37,353 nucleotides of DNA from Acidobacteria bacterium UBA7540 (lineage in GTDB: Bacteria > Acidobacteriota > Terriglobia > UBA7540): NCBI GenBank assembly GCA_002478145.1, contig DLMI01000129.1:161065-198417 (forward strand), given 5' to 3'. A model generated the notes under the pieces. It was given only the letters and a program-made list of their open reading frames with translations. It ran no database searches and was not told where the DNA came from. Made by a program: the position numbers and the translations under genes. Below are positions 30,910-36,793 of this stretch, piece after piece (position 1 is the first letter of the stretch; every line of letters starts with the position of its first letter).

Positions 30910-31103
30910 AATGGGAACAGGGAATAGGGGGTAGGGAATAGGGAACAGGGAACAGAGAATAGTGAACACGGAATAGCAGGTAGGGAACAGGTTGAGGTCG
31001 CGAGGTCCTGTTCCCTGTCACCTGTTCCCTGTTCCCTATTCTCTGTTCCCTGTCCCCTGTTCCCTATTCTCTGTTCCCTGTCCCCTGTTCCCTATTCCCT
31101 GTT
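30910..31103. repeat. Heptanucleotide repeat tract with inverted arms (GGGAACA / TTCCCTG), second locus
   Basis: GGGAACA/GGGAATA units (about 30912-30990) face TTCCCTG/TTCCCTA units (about 31011-31103), period 7, near-complementary arms. It sits between convergent genes and reaches the stop codons on both sides. Same unit as 1689-1872. Confidence 0.95.
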
Positions 31104-31403
31104 CTAGCCCAGCCCCAGTTGCTTCTTTGCCGCCTCGCTCAGGCGGCTGATGTCCCAGGGCGGGTCCCACACCACCTGCACGTTGGCGGACTTCACCCCT
31201 GGGATCTCTGCCACCTGCTGCCTCACCTGCTCGCTGATGAAGCTATGAGCAGGGCAACCCCTTGCCGTCAGGGTCATCACCACATTGACGTGGTCGTCAT
31301 CAACTTGAACGTCGTAAATCAATCCCAGGTCCACGAGATTGACTGGAATTTCCGGGTCGTAACAGTTGCGCAAAACTTCGTAAACTTGCTCATTCGTTAC
31401 CAT
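31104..31403 (-). CDS. MIP18/SufT-type (DUF59) Fe-S assembly protein
   Basis: 99-aa protein of the MIP18 family. It has VLRNCYDPEIPVNLVDLGLIY, VNVVMTLTARGCPAHSFI (with the conserved Cys), and VVWDPPWDISRLSEAAKKQL. Members help assemble or deliver iron-sulfur clusters in the cytoplasm. The start at 31403 has GAGG 7 bases upstream; the frame is open to 31484, but the extra 27 residues are not family sequence. No suf genes are next to it. Confidence 0.93.
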   Translation of the reverse strand: MVTNEQVYEVLRNCYDPEIPVNLVDLGLIYDVQVDDDHVNVVMTLTARGCPAHSFISEQVRQQVAEIPGVKSANVQVVWDPPWDISRLSEAAKKQLGLG

Positions 31404-31761
31404 TCGTAGCCTCGCCGAGAGCCTTCGCTCTTGCTCGGATTGTAACCTCGGAATCTCCCACCTCAAACCAATTTCTTTCGCCACCTACCCTCCTGCATCA
31501 TCCGCAGATTGCGCAGATTTCGCAGATATAGGAGCTTAAGAGCGAACACAAACTCCGGCGACCCAAGTGGGTGCCTCCACGAGGGCCGACAACCTAAGAG
31601 CCCATGCATTAACTCTTGCTCTCTCCGTCTTTCATCTGCGTCATCTGCGAAATCTGTGGACTGAAGTGGGTAGCGCGAACCCCCGTTCTTGGGGTCCGCG
31701 GTTCTTCTTTAGGAATAGCCGCAGACCTCACCGACGGAGGTCTGCGCTCCGCTTGCTCCGA

Positions 31762-31857
31762 AAGTTGGACAAGATCGGGCTCGTCAAACGACTGGGAAAC
31801 ATTAGACCGGTGGTTTTGGCTTCGACGCTGAAAACACTGCAACAAGTGTTTGCCTGA
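31762..31857 (+). pseudogene. Possible C-terminal remnant of a MazF/PemK-like toxin
   Basis: 31 in-frame codons ending in TGA at 31855. The fragment starts KLDKIGLVKRLGNI and ends LASTLKTLQQVFA, which resembles the last strand and helix of MazF/PemK toxins (DKI..., then a final helix). It is cut off on the left by the small inverted repeat at 31717-31757. No start codon or ribosome site remains. Tentative: the match is from memory of the family pattern over a short stretch. Confidence 0.35.
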
Positions 31858-31943
31858 GGGCGGCTGGCGCAGACCCTCCGGGCCTGCGATTCGACACTTA
31901 GAGAGCGCCGCTACAGGCATTATCTCCGCGCCTCACTCACTTG

Positions 31944-32126
31944 AGCCCCAAAGGGGCGACCTAATCTAGCCCAGGCCATCGGCCTGGGTTAACAATCCCT
32001 CCATTTATGCGAGCGAGCCCTGAAAGGGCGAAACAGTGGCGCGCCCTTTCAGGGCTTCGGGCTGTGACCGCACCGTGATCCCCAGGGCGTTGCCCTGGGC
32101 TATGATGAGTCGCCCCTTTGGGGCTT
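31944..32126. repeat. Compound palindromic intergenic element
   Basis: The ends are inverted repeats AGCCCCAAAGGGGCGAC (31944-31960) and GTCGCCCCTTTGGGGCTT (32109-32126). Inside are at least three further palindromes: CCCAGGCC/GGCCTGGG, AGCCCTGAAAGGGCG/CGCCCTTTCAGGGCT and CCCAGGGC/GCCCTGGG. No coding capacity. Confidence 0.85.
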
Positions 32127-32302
32127 AAAAAGGGTAGTGCAGTTACCGCGGGCTCGCGCAGACCTGGCTTAAAGGTCTGCGGTTCGTCCCCGATTGACAA
32201 CAAAAAGCCGCGGACCTAAACAACAGGTCCGCGCTACGCTTGCTCAGGAGTGGTCATGCGAGAAGGCCCACGGTGAATCAGCGTACGATTGGCCGAGCCC
32301 CA

Positions 32303-33559
32303 CTATTCAGATTCCCCTGATGGCCCCTTTGGTCTTGGAACATCAAATGCCATAACCGTGAGAAGCAGTTCTCGGTTGGTGTCGGCTGGCTGATGGAAGA
32401 CGTAGCGGAAGATTGATTCGTCACTCTTCCCGAGATCTCGCTTGAAACATGCATGTGACGGGGCAGCATCGCCAATCTTGGCAAGCACCTCAGTGAAGTT
32501 AGCGTTGCGATTGAAAATCAGGATCGCAGTCTTTGTATCCCGCCAGCTGAGGTACGACAAGAGTTGATCGATGGTATTTTGAAGCTCCCTTTCTCCTTTC
32601 CAGAACTTGCATTCAGCAATGAACACGTTCCGACCTTCCACACGGACCATGATGTCTGTTTTCCCCTGGAAATTGAAGGTCTCTCCGGTTGCCTGACGCT
32701 CGTATTGAGCATTCAACTGTACGAGAAAATGTGTCCGCAAATCTTCTTCACCCATCTTTTCGAAGGCACGGGGACTTTGCTCCATCACTCTCACCATGTT
32801 TTTCATGATCCTGAGGATTTCATCGTACTCTTCCTGCGCCAAAGTCGGTTCCGGCTTGAATTGAGACACCGCGACGTGTGGCCGCTCGATGCGAGGTTTC
32901 CTCCGCTGCACCGGCACTGCATAAGTCGTTGCCATCCCCTGCCGCTTCTTTACGGGCAGACCGAGGGCGGCAACCACCCCAGCATGGGCAAGAAGTTTCT
33001 GTTTACGTTCTGAAACAAGTTGTCTCACAAGCGATTCGAGCTGCTCGTTGAATGAACGCGCAGAGGTGCGCAAGGATTCCAAATGAGTTTTTATCTGGGC
33101 AACTGCCTGAATGTACTCAGTCTTAATCGCCTCAGCATTCTGGTCTGTGCGGACGTACGTGAGATGAAGCTCATCTCCCACGATATCGCCCATTGGTGGA
33201 TTTAGCGTGTAGGTTTGTGGTTGCACCGCGAGAAAATTAGCATCCCCATTGAAAGGAACTGCGATTATTGTCTTATTGCCTTTTATGTAAAAGGGGCGGC
33301 TGCGGTCGGTAATGAATCGGATAGGATCACCGCTGACATCGACGTCTGTTTCAAGAAAATCGGCCACATGTATCTCGTTATCCTTAATGACGGGGACGTC
33401 CAGTTGGAACTGGGCCACAAGCGACGAAACAAGATCGTGTTCGCTTGCGTTAAGTAGGTAGTTTGGCTCTAGTTCTTGGACCGCCTTCTTCGCGGCCGAT
33501 TTCTGATTCTCAATGACATCGAAGATTGAAACGCGGCTAAAGAGATAATTTCGGGTCAC
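32303..33559 (-). CDS. Putative PD-(D/E)XK nuclease-like protein
   Basis: About 418-aa protein. The N-terminal 210 residues have no recognised domain and include a charged helical stretch (about 150-200). The C-terminal domain has TDIMVRVEGRNVFIAECKFW, an Asp followed by Glu-x-Lys spaced as in PD-(D/E)XK nucleases, then WKGERELQNTIDQLLSYLSW and ILIFNRN. A stand-alone restriction- or repair-like nuclease is inferred. The start is GTG: 33559 has GGGAG 7 bases upstream, 33568 is the alternative. GC content is visibly lower than in flanking housekeeping genes, suggesting transfer. Confidence 0.75.
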   Translation of the reverse strand: MTRNYLFSRVSIFDVIENQKSAAKKAVQELEPNYLLNASEHDLVSSLVAQFQLDVPVIKDNEIHVADFLETDVDVSGDPIRFITDRSRPFYIKGNKTIIAVPFNGDANFLAVQPQTYTLNPPMGDIVGDELHLTYVRTDQNAEAIKTEYIQAVAQIKTHLESLRTSARSFNEQLESLVRQLVSERKQKLLAHAGVVAALGLPVKKRQGMATTYAVPVQRRKPRIERPHVAVSQFKPEPTLAQEEYDEILRIMKNMVRVMEQSPRAFEKMGEEDLRTHFLVQLNAQYERQATGETFNFQGKTDIMVRVEGRNVFIAECKFWKGERELQNTIDQLLSYLSWRDTKTAILIFNRNANFTEVLAKIGDAAPSHACFKRDLGKSDESIFRYVFHQPADTNRELLLTVMAFDVPRPKGPSGESE

Positions 33560-33633
33560 CGGATTCACTCCCTGGCGGCTCTTCTTATTGCCTCCGTCCG
33601 AGTTTTTCCTCTGTGCGTCCTCTTATGGCCGTC

Positions 33634-33813
33634 TTACTCTTCCGAACGTTTCAATGAGGATATCGGAAAGCTACCTTTTAGAGCCTTATTGCCCTCGAAC
33701 CAGTCGCACCAAGCCGTTGGCACTCCACCCATAGATCGGCCGACTTCTGAGACTGTCATCCTGGGGCCGCCGGACTTTAGTTGGACAACATCTCCCGTTT
33801 TGATTTCATCCAT
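33634..33813 (-). CDS. YodC/DUF2158 family small protein
   Basis: 59-aa protein. It reads MDEIKTGDVVQLKSGGPRMT, then VSEVG, TAWCDWFEGNK and a final FPISSL, matching the DUF2158 pattern (GDVV.LKSGGP.MTV ... C.WF.G ... F....L) end to end. GGAG is 8 bases before ATG 33813. It lies upstream of the nuclease-like gene on the same strand, about 75 bases away. Function unknown; the family is common on mobile DNA and plasmids. Confidence 0.88.
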   Translation of the reverse strand: MDEIKTGDVVQLKSGGPRMTVSEVGRSMGGVPTAWCDWFEGNKALKGSFPISSLKRSEE

Positions 33814-34094
33814 TTTAGTTACTCCAATCAGAAGGATAACCGATGCAAAAGCGAACAGATTTCGTCATGGGCAAGATAGCGCACCCAACCAACCCACTTT
33901 CGCGGGTGGCGCATTCATTGTCATTGCCTATATGCGCCACCCGCGGCAATTCCCCAATCTCCCCTCGTATCCTAGCACTGACTGCGCATCAGAGCTAGGT
34001 CACGCCGCCATCTAAGGCGCTCCGGCGGTCGGCCTGACGACTTTACCGCGACTCCAGCGGGACGGTGTGGGATACGGCTACGCCTAACGACTCG
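33814..34094. other. Spacer with a hairpin and a weak attC-like segment
   Basis: A perfect 13-bp inverted repeat with a 19-base loop (CGCGGGTGGCGCA at 33901-33913, its complement at 33933-33945) could act as a terminator stem, although no T-run follows. The part 34009-34094 is a weak attC candidate. No gene seen. Confidence 0.6.
34009..34094 (-). other. Weak attC-like site downstream of the membrane-protein gene
   Basis: On the minus strand, directly after the TAG stop: TTAGGCGTAGCCG, a GC-rich middle, then CCGGAGCGCCTTAGATG. The two ends pair partly (AGGCG...), and TTAGATG resembles an R' core with C in place of the first G. The R'' box is not recognisable, so this may be a decayed site or chance. 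Confidence 0.3.
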
Positions 34095-34925
34095 CTAGTC
34101 CCCGGCCTCACGAAGATCAACCACGAACTCAGCGAACTCGTAGTAGCCCTCCAGATACTCCTCGAGTTGCTCCTGCGTGACTTCTCGTACAACGCGCTTC
34201 GGCCCCCCGACGAGGGGAATTATGGTCGTGAGCCGGTACCGTTTCTTATAGTAACTCTCGGCCTCGGCCGGAGAGATGACCCGTTCCGATAACACCACTC
34301 CATCGAGGAGGTCCTTGGAGTCCCAATAGATTGTCTCCAACAGGCCGGCGCCGACCTCGATCACCGCCCGCGCGTCTGCGTCTCTGATGTCTTCACCATG
34401 AAGAGCGCGGTTACAGATGCCCAGGACCTCACGCAGCGGCTTGGCAAGGTCGCGTGCGATGATTTCCTGCTGGGCCAGCCGTTGAACGACGAGGCCCAGA
34501 GGCTCTTGCTTCTCGGGAGTGGGGCGGTCTGGCACGGATACAGAAACCCTCCGAAGAACCTTCTCCAGCTCAATCCTAAGCTTTGCGAGGGCCAGAACTG
34601 TGTCCGACCCGGCGAGCTCCCGGATTGCCTGCGCGGTGCGCCGAATTTCCGGAACCCTCTCCTGGACGTTTTCTTGGAGACTAAGCGCTGCTTCGGTCTC
34701 GTCTTTTAGCTTCTTCACTTCTGCCGGGTCGATCTCGGCTTCGAACTCGCCGAATTTGATCTTCTTAATGGCAGCAACAAAGGGACTCGCGAGAATCACA
34801 GCAAGGAGAAGAATGGATGTGGAGTCGACTGTCAAGGTCGCCAGCCGAAGCGTATGCGCCACCAGGAGCAGGAGCGCCACCGTGCACGTCAACCACCACA
34901 GGTGTTGTCGGATAAACTGCTTCAT
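34095..34925 (-). CDS. Membrane protein with HEPN/DUF4145-like cytoplasmic domain
   Basis: 276-aa protein. Two membrane helices (about 8-26 and 34-53) and a basic/acidic linker (KKIKFGEFEAEIDPAEVKKL) are followed by a helical domain with LRIELEKVLRRV and EVLGICNRALHGEDI, reminiscent of DUF4145/HEPN domains, whose R...H motif can mark RNase activity. This assignment is tentative. The stop is TAG, and attC-like sequences lie before the start and after the stop, so it may be a cassette gene. A role in defence or stress is speculation. Confidence 0.65.
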   Translation of the reverse strand: MKQFIRQHLWWLTCTVALLLLVAHTLRLATLTVDSTSILLLAVILASPFVAAIKKIKFGEFEAEIDPAEVKKLKDETEAALSLQENVQERVPEIRRTAQAIRELAGSDTVLALAKLRIELEKVLRRVSVSVPDRPTPEKQEPLGLVVQRLAQQEIIARDLAKPLREVLGICNRALHGEDIRDADARAVIEVGAGLLETIYWDSKDLLDGVVLSERVISPAEAESYYKKRYRLTTIIPLVGGPKRVVREVTQEQLEEYLEGYYEFAEFVVDLREAGD

Positions 34926-34947
34926 CTCGGAGACCTTTCCGCGTGAC

Positions 34948-35052
34948 GGCTAACGCCACGCGCAACATCTCTGTCACCACGTCCTGTCCGCGGCCCGTCC
35001 TGGCTTCTTAACGGTCGCCGGCTGGCGCGTTGGCTCCATGTGCTGGTTATAC
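34948..35052 (-). other. Candidate attC site between the DUF2442 and membrane-protein genes (weak)
   Basis: On the minus strand GTATAAC (35052-35046) overlaps the DUF2442 stop codon, a common arrangement for an R'' box in gene cassettes. GTTAGCC (34954-34948) stands 23 bases before the next start, where an R' box is expected. Length 105 bases is in range. However, the inner L boxes pair poorly, so this is a suggestion only. Confidence 0.35.
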
Positions 35053-35298
35053 CGTAACGCGCACATTATCGTGCAAGAACTCGGGCGCGAAGTCGGCCCC
35101 ATTCGGCCAGACGAGCGTGTGAAACTCAGGATGAACCTGGAACTGCCTGAAGACCGCGGGATCGCGCAACGGTTCGAAGACGGGGCCGCGGAGAGCCGGC
35201 GCCAGATCGATCTCGCCGCTCGTCCCGTCGCGAAAGCGCAGCCACACGACGTGGCCGGCCACATAGCGCGCCTCGACAATGTGAGAAGTCTCAGGCAT
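35047..35298 (-). CDS. DUF2442 domain-containing protein
   Basis: 83-aa protein. The pattern HIVEARYVAGHVVWLRFRDG, EIDLAPALRGPVFEPLRDP, FRQFQVHPEFHTLVWPNGAD matches DUF2442 over its whole length. Such genes often pair with DUF4160 genes and are frequent in toxin-antitoxin neighbourhoods and integron cassettes; here no DUF4160 gene is present. The start ATG 35298 lies only 13 bases after the R' box of the attC site at 35311, as expected for a cassette gene. Function unknown. Confidence 0.88.
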   Translation of the reverse strand: MPETSHIVEARYVAGHVVWLRFRDGTSGEIDLAPALRGPVFEPLRDPAVFRQFQVHPEFHTLVWPNGADFAPEFLHDNVRVTV

Positions 35299-35310
35299 TG
35301 ATTGTCAACA

Positions 35311-35406
35311 GCCTAACTAGGCGCTCAGCCGCGAGCGGCGCGAACGGGCTTGGGCTTCTTGGCACGGCGCTGGGTGCGGTTCGTCGGCTGCACCGCCTTG
35401 TCAGGG
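35311..35406 (-). other. Integron attC recombination site
   Basis: On the minus strand: R'' CCCTGAC (35406-35400), L'' AAGGCGGTGCAGCCG (35399-35385), a 53-base middle, L' GCGGCTGAGCGCCTA (35332-35318) and R' GTTAGGC (35317-35311), a perfect GTTRRRY core. L'' and L' pair apart from one extra base in L'', the hallmark extrahelical base of attC sites. Total 96 bases. It overlaps the 3' end of the gene ending at 35325, whose odd basic tail is encoded by the site. Confidence 0.75.
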
Positions 35407-35636
35407 TGAATGTCTAAAGGAATGTTCGTCCGAGCAAGCTGCAAGAGCAGGCGCAAGGCTTGATTGACCGACGCTGAATCGGCGAACGCTTTGGCCACAT
35501 CGGGCTCGAGAAACACGACGTTTGTGCCGGCGCGGTAAGCCTCATAATGCTTCCCGCGGACGCCGTGCGAAAAGTCGTACTCCGGCCGCATCGTGTCGAG
35601 CCCGCTTCTCCGATTGTGACCGCTAGCCTTTTTCAT
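35325..35636 (-). CDS. Antitoxin-like small protein
   Basis: 103-aa protein. Residues about 16-70 (MRPEYDFSHGVRGKHYEAY, GTNVVFLEPDVAKAFADSAS, VNQALRLLLQLA) fit a common small family in which EYDF...RGK precedes a ribbon-helix-helix-like segment, often annotated as hypothetical or antitoxin-like. The last 28 residues are basic and low-complexity because they are encoded inside the attC site. ATG 35636 has GGAG 5 bases upstream; ATG 35639 and longer starts are possible. No toxin gene is directly paired with it. Confidence 0.65.
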   Translation of the reverse strand: MKKASGHNRRSGLDTMRPEYDFSHGVRGKHYEAYRAGTNVVFLEPDVAKAFADSASVNQALRLLLQLARTNIPLDIHPDKAVQPTNRTQRRAKKPKPVRAARG

Positions 35637-35745
35637 CATAGCTCCGCGGCTTGCGGTGCGTCCGCCGGACACCATGGTTGGGCGTCGTTGTACAGCCAAA
35701 ACTCCCACTGGGCAAGGGAGTTTCCATCTGCTGCCTTTCTGGTCA

Positions 35746-36003
35746 TCAAGACTCGAACTCACTTCGAGGTACACCTGACTGTCGAATAACGGATTGCAGT
35801 GTCCCAATGCGGAGTTCCTTATGATCAGGCACGGGGAGGGTTACCGTGCCGCCAGGCACACTTTTCTGCATTACGATGTGGCTTCCGCGTCTTCGAACTT
35901 CCACAAAGCCGTGCCGAGCCACGATCGCACAGACCTCTTTGCCTGAGAGGACACGCAGCTTACCCAGTGGCGACCTCCACTTGGGTGACGTATACGTGGC
36001 CAC
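35746..36003 (-). CDS. hicA: HicA-family mRNA interferase toxin
   Basis: Double-stranded-RNA-binding-fold RNase toxin. The family part begins GKLRVLSGKEVCAIVARHGF, with catalytic His in RRRGSHIVM, then TVTLPVPDHKELRIGTLQSV and IRQSGVPRSEF. The reported start is the GTG at 36003, the only common start codon, but it has no ribosome site and overlaps hicB by 44 bases. A CTG at 35967 has GGAGG 6 bases upstream, gives the usual 73-aa length and begins exactly where homologs begin. The order hicB-hicA is the reverse of the usual order. Confidence 0.9.
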   Translation of the reverse strand: MATYTSPKWRSPLGKLRVLSGKEVCAIVARHGFVEVRRRGSHIVMQKSVPGGTVTLPVPDHKELRIGTLQSVIRQSGVPRSEFES

Positions 36004-36175
36004 GGAGGCGCTGCTTCACCTCTTCAGCAGATGCGCATTCGAAAAACAACTCCAGCGCCTCCCGAAGATTGTCCCGGGCCTGTTCAATACTGTCCCCTTG
36101 GCTGGCAATATCCAACTCCGGACACAGCGACACATAGCCATCGCCTTCAGCTTCGATAATTGCCGTCAGCTTCAT
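35960..36175 (-). CDS. hicB: HicB-family antitoxin
   Basis: 71-aa antitoxin with the partial RNase-H-like HicB fold: MKLTAIIEAEGDGYVSLCPE, LDIASQGDSIEQARDNLREA, then LELFFECASAEEV. It lacks a C-terminal DNA-binding domain, as short HicB proteins do, so autoregulation may need another factor. ATG 36175 shares its A with the stop of the upstream 57-aa gene and is preceded by GAGGAGG with 7-base spacing, implying tight coupling. It should bind and mask the HicA active site. Confidence 0.93.
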   Translation of the reverse strand: MKLTAIIEAEGDGYVSLCPELDIASQGDSIEQARDNLREALELFFECASAEEVKQRLRGHVYVTQVEVATG

Positions 36176-36348
36176 CAAACGGCCTCCTCGCGCGCCTCAC
36201 GCACCAAGAAATCGAGCCTTCCAGCCTGAGAGTCGGCTTCGATCTCCTTGTCCCAGCTCTCCCATTCCTTTTCTGACGGGAAAAGCTCCGCGAGCTCCTC
36301 AGTGGGGAGTCTGTCAATATCTGCCTTGAGTTCATCGATCTTGGACAC
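36175..36348 (-). CDS. Small acidic protein, first gene of the hic operon
   Basis: 57-aa protein from GTG 36348, with AAGGGA 8 bases upstream. It reads VSKIDELKADIDRLPTEELA, ELFPSEKEWESWDKEIEADS, then QAGRLDFLVREAREEAV. This matches a widespread family of small acidic proteins (LP.EE...L...LSEKEWE.WD..IEADS.AGRLDFL) usually found beside RelE/ParE-like toxins; the usual C-terminal extension of about ten residues is missing. Its stop overlaps the hicB start by one base. Putative accessory antitoxin. Confidence 0.8.
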   Translation of the reverse strand: MSKIDELKADIDRLPTEELAELFPSEKEWESWDKEIEADSQAGRLDFLVREAREEAV

Positions 36349-36511
36349 TGTGTTTCCCTTCCATCCCCGCTCGTCAGGGCTGAATCATAGGGTGACACGC
36401 CCGCCGTGGACAGCGCGCCTAAACCACCGCAGGGTGGATACCTTCGCATTATAACCCCACTTACGATCTATCACGCAGGTTGCCTCCATCTTCTTATACT
36501 ACTTTCGGGTC

Positions 36512-36623
36512 TGTCATGCTGCCCCCCCTGCGGTCCCGCTACGGCGGGATCGCCCTACTGTTTGTCGGCGGAAAAGTCCAGAGCGAGATTCTTCGCTCCG
36601 CTCCGCTGCGCTCAGAATGACAG
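36512..36623 (+). repeat. Dispersed repeat with TGTCAT...ATGACA termini, copy 2
   Basis: The right half matches copy 1 (9637-9686) almost base for base, with a small CTCCGCTGCG expansion. The left half differs and carries a GTCCCGC-TACG-GCGGGAT hairpin. Directly to its right, 36633-36654 repeats (inverted) a 22-base segment of 10865-10886. Confidence 0.85.
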
Positions 36624-36673
36624 CATGGCAGACCTCTACATCAAGTTGACCCACTGCGGCGCGAGAACCTTCC

Positions 36674-36702
36674 TTGTCAACATCGCCCCGGAGCCTTAGA
36701 AT
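36674..36702 (+). promoter_or_regulatory. Sigma70-type promoter for secA
   Basis: TTGTCA (36674-36679), 17-base spacer, TAGAAT (36697-36702), about 90 bases before the secA start. It begins about 50 bases right of the dispersed repeat. Confidence 0.7.
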
Positions 36703-36793
36703 GGATGGGTTAGGCCATGCGAGCGGCGTGCGACCGCAGCGCTATGCTCTTTAGCAGCGAGGACCGCGCCGGCCAGAGGCCGACAGGGCACCG

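Larger units (their letters stand above)
31404..32302. other. Gene-poor region of about 900 bp built from repeats
   Basis: It contains period-9 repeats (CGCAGATTT-like at about 31505-31529 and, inverted, CATCTGCGA-like at about 31632-31660), a decayed toxin-like fragment (31762-31857), a compound palindromic element (31944-32126), and two copies of a small inverted repeat ending AGGTCNGCGCTNCGCTTGCTC (31717-31757 and 32206-32245). It marks the left edge of the accessory island. Confidence 0.7.
36349..36793. other. Spacer with hic and secA promoters and a dispersed repeat
   Basis: Divergent region. On the minus strand TATAAT (36453-36448) lies about 95 bases before the hic operon start; its -35 box is poor. 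A CCACC-GCAG-GGTGG hairpin is at about 36424-36437. The rest is the repeat at 36512-36623 and the secA promoter. No gene seen. Confidence 0.65.

Noticed and set aside
33882..33945. ACCCAAC core near a 13-bp inverted repeat considered as another attC site
   Set aside because: The sequences outside the hairpin do not pair as R''/R' boxes and there is no L-box pattern or extrahelical base.
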